A stretch of DNA of 64,000 nt from Yersinia ruckeri ATCC 29473 (GTDB lineage: Bacteria; Pseudomonadota; Gammaproteobacteria; Enterobacterales; Enterobacteriaceae). Every line of letters starts with the position of its first letter. Position 1 is the stretch's first letter. Positions 15,851 to 25,637 of the stretch are shown here, piece by piece. The DNA lies in the NCBI RefSeq assembly GCF_000754815.1, contig NZ_KN150747.1:2824896-2888895 (forward strand). Reading direction: 5' to 3'. Below the pieces are notes generated by a model. It made no database searches. It saw only the letters and a program-made list of their open reading frames with translations, and was not told the origin of the DNA. Made by a program: the position numbers and the translations under genes.

Positions 15851-17569
15851 ATGCTCCGCCGTTTTTTCGCTTATTACGCCCCGTATAAAGGACTTTTCCT
15901 TCTTGATTTTGGTTGTGCCATTCTGGCTGGATTGCTGGAACTGGGTTTCCCAATGGCAGTCAAAACCTTTATTGATAAATTGCTGCCGGATCAAAACTGG
16001 TCACTGATTCTGTGGGCTGCCGCAGGCTTGCTACTGATTTATCTCCTTAATACTGCACTCATGGCGGTAGTTAACTATTGGGGTCACGCTTTAGGCGTCG
16101 GGATTGAAACCGATATGCGCCGACAGGCTTTCAGCCACCTGCAAAAACTCTCCTTCCGCTACTACGACAACACCAAGACGGGTCATATCATTACCCACGT
16201 CACCAAAGATCTTGAGGAGGTTGGCGAAATCGCTCATCACGGCCCGGAAGATCTGTTTATTGCTGTGATGACGTTCATTGGCGCATTTATTCTGATGGCA
16301 CTGGTACATTTGCCATTGGCATTGATCACCATTGTTATCGTGCCGTGCATGACATACATGGTGAGCCGCTATGGTTCGCAAATGACCGATACATGGCGTA
16401 AGTTATTTGGTCAGGTCGGCAATTTTAATGCGCGAATCGAAGAAAGTATTGGTGGTATCCGGGTGGTAAAAGCCTTTGCCAATGAGTCACACGAAAAGAA
16501 ACTTTTTGCCAAGGATAACGAAAACTATCGCACCACCAAGTTACGTGCCTATCGCATTATGACAACCAGCATGACTCTAAGCTACCTCAGTACCCGCCTG
16601 GTACAGTTGATTGTTATGGTGTTTGGCACTTGGTATGTCATTGAAGGACAACTTAGTTATGGCGGGTTTGTTGGCTTCTTGCTGTTGGTCGAAGTTTTCT
16701 TCCGCCCAGTGGCCAAAATCACCTCGGTACTGGAAAGCTATCCGAAAGGTATTGCTGGTTTTAAGCGCTTCACGCATTTAATTGATACTGCGCCCGATAT
16801 TCAGGATAACCCAGATGCACAGACGGTCGGTCATTTGCAGGGTGATATTCGCTATCAAAACGTCAATTTTGGCTATACCTCCAGCAGCCCAATCTTCACC
16901 GATCTGAATTTGCATATCCGAGCCGGTGAAACCGTTGCCTTTGTTGGCCCATCGGGGGCGGGGAAAACCACCCTCTGTTCGTTGTTGCCGCGTTTTTATG
17001 AGATTGATTCTGGAACCATTACCATTGATGGTATTGATATCAGAAACATGACTCAGCAATCTTTACGCAACAATATTGGTATCGTTCAGCAAGATGTATT
17101 TCTGTTCGGTGGCACTATTCGGGAAAATATTGCCTACGGTAAGTTAGATGCCAGCGATCACGAAATTATGCGGGCAGCGCAACAAGCCAAACTGGATGAG
17201 TTGATTAACACGCTGCCGGAGGGACTGGATACGCTGGTCGGCGAACGCGGAGTCAAACTTTCCGGGGGGCAAAAACAACGTCTTTCTATCGCACGCATTT
17301 TCCTGAAAAATCCGCCAATTTTAATCTTGGATGAAGCCACCTCAGCACTGGATACCGCCACTGAACAAGCCATTCAACAAGCGCTTATTGAGCTGTCTCA
17401 TGGCCGAACCACGCTGGTGATCGCCCACCGTCTGGCGACGATCCAAAATGCGGATCGGATTATCGTGGTGGATAAGGACGGCATTGTTGAACAAGGGAAT
17501 CATCAGGATTTATTGGCCCGTCAAGGCACTTACGCCCGTTTGCACCATGCGCAGTTTAGCACGGTCTGA
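15851..17569 (+). CDS. MsbA-like ABC exporter (fused membrane and ATPase domains)
   Basis: A 572-aa half-transporter. Six helices occupy about residues 10-300, followed by an ATPase domain (about 330-572). The ATPase has Walker A GPSGAGKTT, signature LSGGQKQR, Walker B ILILDEATSALD and H-loop VIAHRLAT. Such proteins act as homodimeric lipid or drug exporters. The start at 15851 has AAGGGAAG 5-6 bp upstream. The gene is divergent from the ArcD-like antiporter and its cargo cannot be inferred. Confidence 0.85.
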   Translation: MLRRFFAYYAPYKGLFLLDFGCAILAGLLELGFPMAVKTFIDKLLPDQNWSLILWAAAGLLLIYLLNTALMAVVNYWGHALGVGIETDMRRQAFSHLQKLSFRYYDNTKTGHIITHVTKDLEEVGEIAHHGPEDLFIAVMTFIGAFILMALVHLPLALITIVIVPCMTYMVSRYGSQMTDTWRKLFGQVGNFNARIEESIGGIRVVKAFANESHEKKLFAKDNENYRTTKLRAYRIMTTSMTLSYLSTRLVQLIVMVFGTWYVIEGQLSYGGFVGFLLLVEVFFRPVAKITSVLESYPKGIAGFKRFTHLIDTAPDIQDNPDAQTVGHLQGDIRYQNVNFGYTSSSPIFTDLNLHIRAGETVAFVGPSGAGKTTLCSLLPRFYEIDSGTITIDGIDIRNMTQQSLRNNIGIVQQDVFLFGGTIRENIAYGKLDASDHEIMRAAQQAKLDELINTLPEGLDTLVGERGVKLSGGQKQRLSIARIFLKNPPILILDEATSALDTATEQAIQQALIELSHGRTTLVIAHRLATIQNADRIIVVDKDGIVEQGNHQDLLARQGTYARLHHAQFSTV

Positions 17570-17669
17570 TCCCCCTAAAAATCACCCGTCAGGTATTGCG
17601 GGTGGTAAACTGGAGGAAAATTCGGCCAAAGCCATTCCATCGCAGGCTTAAATAGGGTAAAAGGACGCC

Positions 17670-18518
17670 ATGAAAATTCCAAAACGAATCCAACCCTTGG
17701 TTGATGACGGCTTGGTTGATGAAGTCATCCGCCGATTGAAGAGTGGCAAAGAAGCCGACGTTTATGTAGTACGTTGCGGTTCAGATATTCGCTGCGCCAA
17801 AGTGTATAAAGAAGCGGAAAACCGCAGCTTTAAACAAGCCGTTCAATATCAGGAAGGGCGCAAAGTTAGAAACAGCCGCGATGCCCGCGCCATGGCTAAA
17901 GGCTCTAAATTTGGCCGTAAGCAGCAGGAAGATACCTGGCAAACCGCTGAGGTGGATGCTCTGTATCTGTTGGCCAATGCCGGTGTTCGGGTTCCTCAAC
18001 CCTATGCCTGCCTGGATGGCGTGCTGCTGATGGAACTGGTTACCGATGAAGACGGGCTGGCTGCACCACGGCTAAGTGACGTCCCGCTATCGCCTGAACA
18101 GGCTGTGCACGACCACGGACTGGTCATTCAGTATGTGGTACGAATGTTGTGTGCCGGATTGGTGCATGGCGATCTTTCCGAATTTAATGTTCTGATGGAT
18201 GCCAACGGGCCAGTGATTATCGATTTACCGCAGGTAGTGAATGCCGCGGCCAATAATCATGCAAAATCAATGCTGGAACGTGATGTCGGCAATATGACCA
18301 GCTATTACGGCCAATATGCGCCAGAATTGTTGGGCCGTAAGTATGCCAAAGAAATGTGGGCATTATATGAGGATGGTAAACTACGCCCTGATACGCAATT
18401 AACCGGTCACTTTGAAGAAAGTGCCCATGCCGCCGATGTCGAGTCGGTGCTGGATGAAATCAAAGCCGTTATTGCCGAAGAGGAAGAGCGTCTGCGCTCG
18501 ATTCAGAATCCCGATTAA
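17670..18518 (+). CDS. RIO1-type protein kinase
   Basis: A 282-aa RIO-family serine kinase. It has the nucleotide loop GKEADVYVV (residues 27-35), the ATP lysine K44, the catalytic loop HGDLSEFN with D168 and N173, and the metal aspartate D185 in IIDLPQ. Bacterial RIO kinases of this size occur in enterobacteria and pseudomonads; their targets are poorly defined. It lies 100 bp after the ABC exporter and could be co-transcribed, and it ends at a strong hairpin. Confidence 0.85.
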   Translation: MKIPKRIQPLVDDGLVDEVIRRLKSGKEADVYVVRCGSDIRCAKVYKEAENRSFKQAVQYQEGRKVRNSRDARAMAKGSKFGRKQQEDTWQTAEVDALYLLANAGVRVPQPYACLDGVLLMELVTDEDGLAAPRLSDVPLSPEQAVHDHGLVIQYVVRMLCAGLVHGDLSEFNVLMDANGPVIIDLPQVVNAAANNHAKSMLERDVGNMTSYYGQYAPELLGRKYAKEMWALYEDGKLRPDTQLTGHFEESAHAADVESVLDEIKAVIAEEEERLRSIQNPD

Positions 18519-18524
18519 GTGTAT

Positions 18525-18554
18525 GGGTAGAGCATTTATCTCCCTGCTCTACCC
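18525..18554 (+). terminator. Terminator after the RIO kinase gene
   Basis: A perfect 10-bp stem (GGGTAGAGCA and complement) with a 10-nt loop, followed by a broken pyrimidine tract. It separates the kinase from the convergent cyclase gene. Confidence 0.65.
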
Positions 18555-18588
18555 TACTCTTTTGCTTCTCTTCACCTTCTCTGCGTAT

Positions 18589-19980
18589 TTACAGCAGGAT
18601 CGCTTCGACACGGTTTTTCCCTGCTATCTTAGCTCGATACAACGCTTTATCCGCGCAATCTGAAACCTCGGCGGGTGTTAGCCCACCGAGGGTTGGAACG
18701 ATGGTCGCCACGCCAATACTGATTGTAACCTTACCTTTCGGCGATACCGCATGAGGAATATCGAGCTTTTCAATCGAGTATCTCATTCGTTCAGCCACCA
18801 ACCAGGCTTCCTCGCTATTACACGGTGACAGCAGCACGATAAACTCTTCGCCACCATAGCGAGCGAGTACATCGGTATTCTCTCTAATCGCTGACGATAA
18901 GGTTTCAACCACCAGTTTCAGACAGATATCACCACGGCCATGACCATAGAGGTCATTGAAACTTTTAAAATTATCAAAATCAATCATGAGTACGGAAAGA
19001 GATTCCCCCGAAGACTGGCTCATTTGCCAAGTCTGGCGGTAGATCTCGTCGAAATGGCGGCGATTTGCCACGCCCGTAAGCACATCGGTCTGGGCCAGTG
19101 CTTTCAGAATAGATTCTGACTGTTTTAATTCGGTAATATCAAAAAAAGAACCGTACCATACGGTGATACCGTTAGCACTTTGGGTTGGAAAAGATTCCCC
19201 ATGCAGCCAACGCATACCTTTCTGCGGTAACGTTACCCGGAAATCGCAGCTCCATACGGATAAATCTCGCTGAGAAATCTCTAACTGCTGGCGCAGCATA
19301 ACCCTATCCGCTGGGTGAATCAGCGAAAAGATCGGATTTTCATGCTTGGGTATATTGATAACCTCTTGCGGTGAAAGACCGAATATTTTTTTGATACCGT
19401 CACTACAATATTTAAAATATGAATCACCTTCCGCACTTAAATAGTAGGCATAAATCATTGCCGGAATATTGCGCGTCAAACGATTCATCAATTTTTGGCT
19501 ATTTTCGAGTTTTATCAGTAATTCCTTACGCTCCGAAATATCAGAGATAAGATTGATATAACCGATAGGCTTTCCCTGATCGTCATTAATGACATGGAGA
19601 CTCAGCGTCCCCCAAAATGATTCGCCATTCTTACGCTGATAAAGCCACTCACTGGCTTCAGGTTGGGCATTTTCCCGACCTGAAACACTAGCTTGCTCAC
19701 CACGATCTGAATCCACGGAGATCACATCCGTGATCTGATGCCCCAGCACTTCCTGCTTGTCGATACCAAACATTCTTTCCGCGCCAATGTTAAAAGTACG
19801 GATACGGTTTTCCAGATCGGTGGTAATAATCGCCACTTGCGTTTCTGCACTCAAAAATGATTCTAATTGCAGATTAAGTAATGTGTCTTTTTTACAAGGC
19901 TGGTCACTTTTACAACGGGAGCCAACCGTCTTCCTTGCGAAAAATCGCAGGCTATTCAGGTAAAAATAACGTAACCCCAT
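18589..19980 (-). CDS. Diguanylate cyclase with two PAS domains
   Basis: A 463-aa protein with two PAS domains (about 40-150 and 165-290) and a GGDEF domain (about 300-463). The active-site motif is GGEEF with DVLTGVANRR upstream, so c-di-GMP synthesis is likely. The residues expected to form the RxxD inhibitory site read ENTD, so product inhibition through the usual I-site looks lost. No membrane helices are obvious; sensing is presumably by cytoplasmic PAS ligands or redox. It is followed, on the other side of a hairpin, by the RIO kinase. Confidence 0.88.
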   Translation of the reverse strand: MGLRYFYLNSLRFFARKTVGSRCKSDQPCKKDTLLNLQLESFLSAETQVAIITTDLENRIRTFNIGAERMFGIDKQEVLGHQITDVISVDSDRGEQASVSGRENAQPEASEWLYQRKNGESFWGTLSLHVINDDQGKPIGYINLISDISERKELLIKLENSQKLMNRLTRNIPAMIYAYYLSAEGDSYFKYCSDGIKKIFGLSPQEVINIPKHENPIFSLIHPADRVMLRQQLEISQRDLSVWSCDFRVTLPQKGMRWLHGESFPTQSANGITVWYGSFFDITELKQSESILKALAQTDVLTGVANRRHFDEIYRQTWQMSQSSGESLSVLMIDFDNFKSFNDLYGHGRGDICLKLVVETLSSAIRENTDVLARYGGEEFIVLLSPCNSEEAWLVAERMRYSIEKLDIPHAVSPKGKVTISIGVATIVPTLGGLTPAEVSDCADKALYRAKIAGKNRVEAILL

Positions 19981-20429
19981 AAATCAAACTCACTTATTAT
20001 TGAATATATAAATTGATTAACCAAAAACCCCATTGCATTAAAAAAATTAATGTAATGAGGAGCAAATGATAACATAGCCAAACATTTATTTACAGATGCT
20101 TAACTCTAAATCTGCTACTGAGCGCATCATCACAAAAGCAGACCGTTTAGAATTTATAACTGGTAATAATCAAAAAAATAGTCCAGATAAATAGTTGTGT
20201 AACCTTGGAGTTTTATCAACCAAATCATGCTTTACAGCCAATTCTTAATCATCCTCTACATCAGCATAATCCCGTAGCACGATGTCAAGAATTCCTCGGA
20301 AAAGCGCCTATACACTGGGTTTAGATAACGATATATCATATCATTTGCTTTTCTTTTATGACGTAAGTCAACGATCCCAAAAAATCATTATAATGGACTA
20401 CCCCAGCAACAATACATCAAAACTATTAA
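19981..20429. other. Intergenic stretch between toxin locus and cyclase gene
   Basis: About 450 AT-rich bases. Both flanking genes are on the minus strand, so this is where a cdtC gene would be expected downstream of cdtB. I find no ORF with lectin-like cysteine spacing on that strand. It must contain the cyclase promoter. Confidence 0.5.
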
Positions 20430-21326
20430 TCATTTATGAACGGTAAATCTAACAGCAACATGATCAGATATATGAGTCATCATGGCAGAAACCGGTGGTG
20501 CCGCAGATAATCGGGCAATGCCGTGAGGTACGCCAAACACGGCATAATCCAATGCATGGCCGCTTTCGTGTGTCCGCATCACTGGACCGACCACGTTATA
20601 GTGATTGGTCAAACCCGCACTGGGGGAAGATAACGAGGCTCGCAGGCTATCCGGCGATTGATTAAAATCTCCCATAATAACCCAACTGGCCTCAGGTCTT
20701 TGTGGCAACACATCATTAGTCATAAAACTGTCGATAAAACGGACAATCTGCGAAGCTTCGTTATGGGGATGCGCCCCGGCATGCAAGTTAAAGAAGTAGT
20801 CATTGTTAATTCGGATGCCTAATGTTGGTCGGACATTCGCCCCCGCCTCCATCGGCGGAACAATAATGATCTCATCGGCTCTAATGCGCGACGCAATGGC
20901 GATATTGAGCCGATGAACGCGAATATCATTATTTAAATGATAGATATAAATCTGCCCCCCACGCTCGCCTCCCGGCCGCCAGATGGATTCTTCAATATCA
21001 GAAATCACACCTCGACGCTGTGGATTGGTTGATGAATGCTGCCCGCCAGAGAGGCGCTGTAGCGGAACGCCACCGGCGGTTCCTGGAACAGCGGTAGGCT
21101 GTGCCGAAGGCGGCCTGGCTCCCGCCTCCTGGATCGCCACAATTTGTATCCCTTCAAGCAAAAACATACACTTAATACCAGTAACCCATTTAGAATTACT
21201 GCCTGCACCGCTGTATGCGCCCTGAATATTCCAGGTTGACAGTTTGTAATCCGTGACAACAGCATCGGCTCTGGCACCATAACCAATCACTCCGGCTATA
21301 AGCATCCTGATTACATATTTCTTCAT
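20430..21326 (-). CDS. cdtB: Cytolethal distending toxin subunit B (CdtB) homologue
   Basis: A 298-aa secreted DNase I-fold nuclease. A signal peptide (about residues 1-22, ending ARADA) is followed by motifs in CdtB order: STWNIQGAYSG, VAIQEAGARPPS, RRGVISD, RADEIIIVPP, LGIRINNDYFFNLHA (the catalytic-type histidine), VIMGDFNQSPDSL, LDYAVFG and the final SDH. All catalytic and metal motifs are intact, so nuclease activity is likely. The start at 21326 has GGAGGT just upstream. It lies 21 bp after a CdtA/C-like lectin gene; no third subunit follows. Confidence 0.88.
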   Translation of the reverse strand: MKKYVIRMLIAGVIGYGARADAVVTDYKLSTWNIQGAYSGAGSNSKWVTGIKCMFLLEGIQIVAIQEAGARPPSAQPTAVPGTAGGVPLQRLSGGQHSSTNPQRRGVISDIEESIWRPGGERGGQIYIYHLNNDIRVHRLNIAIASRIRADEIIIVPPMEAGANVRPTLGIRINNDYFFNLHAGAHPHNEASQIVRFIDSFMTNDVLPQRPEASWVIMGDFNQSPDSLRASLSSPSAGLTNHYNVVGPVMRTHESGHALDYAVFGVPHGIARLSAAPPVSAMMTHISDHVAVRFTVHK

Positions 21327-21347
21327 TCTCACCTCCAGCCATAACTA

Positions 21348-21923
21348 TCATTTTTTTAGTGGTGGAACGATGGTCCAGTAATAATAAAAATCATTGCCTT
21401 TACATACGTCACTATATGCATAATAGTGACGTACACCTGGATAAATATAAAGACAGTCACTATTGCTATTAAAACGTAATAATATTGCGCCCGTATCAAC
21501 TAACTCCATATTGATCTGCTGTGAAGATAAAGCATAATCGCAGTGATTCTCAATAACTTGATATCCACGAAAATAATTTTGCAGACACAGACCGGAATAC
21601 TCATTCTTTAACGACAAAGTGCCATTTTCATTATATATGGTTTTCCAATTTGCATTTTTATTCCAGCTAGCATTCAGGCTATACGCGTAATCTGCCGAGA
21701 GATATTCATTAGGTTCATACTCATAGCTATACAGTAAAGTACCGCTCCCTATATTATACAGCGAGACCGCTGGGGGCGTGTCTTCTATAGGAGTATACTC
21801 AATAGACCCCGGCATCTCTTCTTTATATCCTCTTGATAACTCGTTATTTTTAACATCCGCCAGCGCATTTTTAGCCGCACATAGCATAATAAATAAATTA
21901 ATATATATGATTGTTTTATGCAT
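21348..21923 (-). CDS. CdtA/CdtC-like ricin-type lectin subunit
   Basis: A 191-aa exported protein. It has a signal peptide (about 1-22, ending ALAD) and a proline/acidic linker, then one ricin B-like domain (about 50-185) with the repeat pattern SGLCLQNY...C......QQINMEL...G...L......DCLYI....C. It ends YWTIVPPLKK, close to the WxIxPP tail of CDT lectin subunits. In CDT, CdtA and CdtC together carry CdtB to the cell surface; here there is one such subunit, in the cdtA position. No clear lipobox is seen. GGGAAG lies about 6 bp before the ATG. Confidence 0.7.
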   Translation of the reverse strand: MHKTIIYINLFIMLCAAKNALADVKNNELSRGYKEEMPGSIEYTPIEDTPPAVSLYNIGSGTLLYSYEYEPNEYLSADYAYSLNASWNKNANWKTIYNENGTLSLKNEYSGLCLQNYFRGYQVIENHCDYALSSQQINMELVDTGAILLRFNSNSDCLYIYPGVRHYYAYSDVCKGNDFYYYWTIVPPLKK

Positions 21924-22359
21924 AACTCTTCCCTATGTATCCAAAAAAAACCAAGCATTAAACCCTCAGTCAATTAACATCAACCCTGCACATCGTTCAT
22001 TAATACCGCTAGATAAGTTTCAAAATATTACATTCTTAATGCAAACTCAATCTTATGTAAATTATGATTACACGGGTATTTAAATGCTAATCGCATTTAT
22101 TAGAATACAATGCTATGTTAATTTTATGATTTAAACCTGAGGAGGATAGCGGAGGAAAAGAAAAATAGTCATGGGTTTATTATTATAATTGCAACATGTA
22201 TAATAACTAATGTGTATTATTTTATTGAGATATAAAAACAATCGGAAAATTTAATTGCTGGAATTATTCCAATTCTTGGTCCATGCTTGAAGACCAGATG
22301 TTGAATAACAGCTTGATCACATCATTTGTTATTTTTACGTAAATGATAAGGAAAACGAT
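21924..22359. other. Divergent promoter region between toxin locus and hdeB
   Basis: About 435 AT-rich bases with no gene on either strand. It should hold the promoters of the CDT-like operon (minus) and hdeB (plus). The high AT content makes silencing by H-NS plausible for both. Confidence 0.4.
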
Positions 22360-22680
22360 ATGTTATTAAAATCCATTCGTAACGTTTCATTAACCGCATT
22401 ACTGCTATGTACCGCAACCGCAGCATTCGCGGCGACTCCAGCAACATCTACAACGCCAAAAGACATGACCTGCCAGGAATTTCTCGATCTGAACCCTAAA
22501 AGCGCTACTCCAGTAGTGTTCTGGGTACTGAACGATGGCACTCAATATAAAAATGTCGATTTTCAGGAAACCGACACGGTAGTGACGCCTAAAGTTTTCG
22601 AACTGTGTAAAAAATCACCGGAGAAAAAATTGAGCGATTTTAAACAAGATATTATGAACTTCGCGAAAAAACATCTGTAA
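22360..22680 (+). CDS. hdeB: Periplasmic acid-stress chaperone HdeB
   Basis: A 106-aa protein with a signal peptide (about 1-25, AAFAA) and the HdeA/HdeB core KDMTCQEFLDLNPKSATPVVFW. A second cysteine lies in ELCKKSPEKKLSDF, giving the conserved disulfide. The DMTCQEF.DLNPK wording favours HdeB. HdeB prevents aggregation of periplasmic proteins at pH 3-5. AAGGAAAACGAT provides the ribosome site. No hdeA partner is adjacent. Confidence 0.88.
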   Translation: MLLKSIRNVSLTALLLCTATAAFAATPATSTTPKDMTCQEFLDLNPKSATPVVFWVLNDGTQYKNVDFQETDTVVTPKVFELCKKSPEKKLSDFKQDIMNFAKKHL

Positions 22681-22877
22681 GACGAAATAAGAAACTTCAT
22701 GATGGCGATATATAATGGCGATCATGGAGTTTCTAGTATCACGCCATCAGCTCTGAATATTAAGTTACACCGTAACCAATTATCCATCACATGACAGTAG
22801 CTCTTACCCTTTGGTTGCCTATCTACGCCGCGTTAACCGAGTTATCCGAATAAATAACCTTGCCTAAATGCATCGGC

Positions 22878-22902
22878 AAAAAGGCTGCGATCAGGCAGCC
22901 TT
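22878..22902 (-). terminator. Terminator of ddlA
   Basis: AAGGCTGC/GCAGCCTT stem with a 6-nt loop and a following T-run on the minus strand, 21 bp after the ddlA stop. Confidence 0.8.
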
Positions 22903-22922
22903 CGACAAGAATCCAACTTCTG

Positions 22923-24029
22923 TTAGCCGTTCAAAGAGATCGAGCTTTTTAATGCCTGATCCTGCTGATGCCGCTCCAGCGCCAGTTCGATCAAGGTCGT
23001 GATCAACTCAGTAGAATCAATGCCGGTCGCGCGCCACAGTTTCGGATACATACTGATATTGGTAAAACCAGGTAGTGTATTTATTTCATTGATAATAATT
23101 TTATTATCTGGGGTTAGGAAAACATCAACCCGCGCCATACCCAGGCATTCCAGCGTACGGAAAGCCTCCACCGCAACCGCCCGAATCCTATCGCTAACCT
23201 GCGCATCAAGCACCGCCGGAATAACAACCTGCGCGCCACTATCACTAATATATTTAGTATCGTAAGAGTAAAATTCATCGCTAATCACGACTTCACCGCA
23301 TAGGCTGGCTTTCGGCTGATCGTTACCCAAAACCGCACACTCTATTTCACGACCTACAATGGCTGACTCAACCAGAACTTTATGGTCAAAGCTGAATGCC
23401 AGTTCAACAGCAGCGGTAAACTCCTCCGCACTGCACACCTTACTTACACCAACGGAAGAACCTTGGTTGGCCGGTTTGATAAACAGCGGTAAACCCAGTT
23501 TTTCTCGCACTGGCTCAAAACCATATTGCTCACGATTGGCGCGGGTCAGCGTGATAAAAGGCGCGATATTCAACCCGGCATCCCGGAGCAAGCGTTTGGT
23601 AACATCTTTATCCATACTAGCCGCCGAACCAACCACTCCCGAACCGACAAAAGGCATGTTCGCCATCCGCAATAGCCCTTGCAGCGATCCGTCTTCACCT
23701 AATGTGCCATGCACAATCGGGAAAACAACGTCCAACTGCGACAATGCCGATGCATTGTTCGCATCAATCAGTTGTCGCTGTTGTTGACCCGGCACTAAAG
23801 CAACATTTTTATTGGAATGATTAAGCGCAATCAGCGCGGGGTTTTCCGCGTGTAAAAGATAGCTGGACGCATCATTGACGTGCCACTGGCCTTGTTTATC
23901 AATCCCTAACAAGGTGACTTCAAACTTTTCCGTATCGATCGCATCAACAATATTCTTTGCCGATTGTAATGACACTTCGTGTTCAGCCGATTTACCACCA
24001 AAAATCACACCCACCCGTATTTTCGTCAC
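22923..24029 (-). CDS. ddlA: D-alanine--D-alanine ligase A
   Basis: A 368-aa ATP-grasp enzyme that joins two D-alanines for peptidoglycan precursor synthesis. Seen are [30 protein letters not shown], the ATP-grasp loop [14 protein letters not shown], and the metal-site segment [12 protein letters not shown]. The length and SAEHE motif match DdlA rather than the shorter DdlB of the division cluster. Confidence 0.93.
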   Translation of the reverse strand: MTKIRVGVIFGGKSAEHEVSLQSAKNIVDAIDTEKFEVTLLGIDKQGQWHVNDASSYLLHAENPALIALNHSNKNVALVPGQQQRQLIDANNASALSQLDVVFPIVHGTLGEDGSLQGLLRMANMPFVGSGVVGSAASMDKDVTKRLLRDAGLNIAPFITLTRANREQYGFEPVREKLGLPLFIKPANQGSSVGVSKVCSAEEFTAAVELAFSFDHKVLVESAIVGREIECAVLGNDQPKASLCGEVVISDEFYSYDTKYISDSGAQVVIPAVLDAQVSDRIRAVAVEAFRTLECLGMARVDVFLTPDNKIIINEINTLPGFTNISMYPKLWRATGIDSTELITTLIELALERHQQDQALKSSISLNG

Positions 24030-24492
24030 GCCAGATTCCTTCTAAACCCAATTACTAACCGATAAGTAAAGTCATGCTAAAATTCGCACAGCAACAAAAT
24101 TATTCTGCTTTTTTATGGGCGAACCCGGCACGTTAGCTATTCGGCCCACATAAATATAGACCGAAATATTATAATACAATGCTCTCATTGCAGGCATATC
24201 ACACTAATACAGTTTTACGCTCTGCGTAAGTCTTTCCTGATGGAATCAGATAATCTTGCCACTGAAAAAAATGCGGTGGTACTTTAATACAAAAAAATGG
24301 TCGTAACGCTGAAAAAACGTTCAATAGTAAACACCATTATACCTAGCTAGCAAAACCTGCTATCCAGAATGAGCACTGTCCCACAGCAACTACCAAGCAC
24401 TCACCTACGTTTACAATAGATGATTTGGATGATCACAAAATCGAAAAATGCAGATACATAATCTCCTCAATGTGAGACTTATTCACCCCCGA
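24030..24492. other. Intergenic stretch upstream of ddlA
   Basis: About 460 bases, AT-rich, with no convincing ORF or repeat. It holds the ddlA promoter. Confidence 0.4.
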
Positions 24493-24984
24493 TTATTCAA
24501 TATCAGATTCGGCCACACACCATTGCATCAAAAAACAATCCAGATGCTTTTGGGCCAAAGGGGAAAAATAGCGGCTTTGCCTCAGTAAGGTAAAGTCATG
24601 GTGTTGATAAAATGCAACCGCATTAGGTGTGGACGAAAGTTTGAGGGTTCTGATTCCCCGTGCAATGGCTTCGTGCTTTATGGCATTCATTATCAATGAC
24701 GCGACCCCTTTTCTCTGGTAGCTCGATAAAGTGAATACGGCTTCCACCCGATGATTGGTGAGATCCAGAAAACCGGAACCCACCGGAAATGTTCCCCATT
24801 CATCATCAACCACAAAAAATGGATGAATTTGTATCATGGGAAGAAATCCCGAAGGCATATTATCCGGCGTCCATGCCGCAAGCGTTTCGGCGTCATAAAC
24901 GCCCTGGCAACCGGTTCTCAGTGCATCATTTCTTAACGCCCATAGTGCTTCAGCCTCCTCTACCCTGGCCTTTCTCACTTGCAT
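24493..24984 (-). CDS. GNAT family N-acetyltransferase
   Basis: A 163-aa protein with the GNAT fold pattern: RKARVEEAEALWALRNDAL at the N-terminus, then the acetyl-CoA pyrophosphate loop as LSSYQRKGVASLIMNAI (Q-x-x-G-x-A), then a YQHHDF segment. The start at 24984 is chosen for GAGAGG close upstream; a longer frame to 25182 would overlap the facing gene and has no ribosome site. Substrate unknown. Confidence 0.8.
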   Translation of the reverse strand: MQVRKARVEEAEALWALRNDALRTGCQGVYDAETLAAWTPDNMPSGFLPMIQIHPFFVVDDEWGTFPVGSGFLDLTNHRVEAVFTLSSYQRKGVASLIMNAIKHEAIARGIRTLKLSSTPNAVAFYQHHDFTLLRQSRYFSPLAQKHLDCFLMQWCVAESDIE

Positions 24985-25171
24985 AACGCCTCTCTTTATT
25001 TTTCCGCATCCGATAACATTAATAATATATTGCCTTGCTTGCCCTACAATTAAATAATGCTTCAAGTTTTCACGATAGCATTCGCGGCAAACTGGCAGTA
25101 AAATGATTAATGTTGCTGATATATTCACCCCAGCGTAGGACAATAACGTAAATGGACTTAGGAATGAATTA

Positions 25172-25408
25172 ATGGATATCAAATTTGCAGTCGTAGTGAC
25201 CTTCAGCGTGTTACTTTCCGGTTGTGCTGGTTATTCTGACACCCACTCCCCATGCTACGATAAAGCTTCTGCCAAATGTCACGGTAACCATATGAATTCA
25301 GGTCCAGTACTCAATGATCGCGGCCAAATCGATCATCGTATGCAACAGGTGCAACAACGCGGACAACAAGATAACTCCACCGATGGTGGTGCGCGTTTTG
25401 GTTGGTAA
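25172..25408 (+). CDS. Small putative lipoprotein
   Basis: A 78-aa protein with a signal peptide ending in the lipobox LLSGC (cysteine 18), so it is probably lipid-anchored. The mature part is hydrophilic and rich in Gln, His and Asn, with two more cysteines (SPCYDKASAKCHGN). AGGA lies 9 bp before the ATG. I do not recognise a family. Confidence 0.6.
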   Translation: MDIKFAVVVTFSVLLSGCAGYSDTHSPCYDKASAKCHGNHMNSGPVLNDRGQIDHRMQQVQQRGQQDNSTDGGARFGW

Positions 25409-25637
25409 CACGTCGATATCGTATCGCTGAAGGATACTGGCTCATACCGGCAACGTTATTATTTTATAGATCAATACCGCAATCTGAATGCCAGCTAAAT
25501 AATCTGATAATCTCGTGTTAAGAGCCAATCTGAAAAAGCTGCCGTCAATAACTTCTCAGCTAGACTGCCGGTAATAATGCGATAGCATAGTGATAGGATG
25601 CCTGATAAATTTTATTCAATTAATTTTTGGAGTAAAT

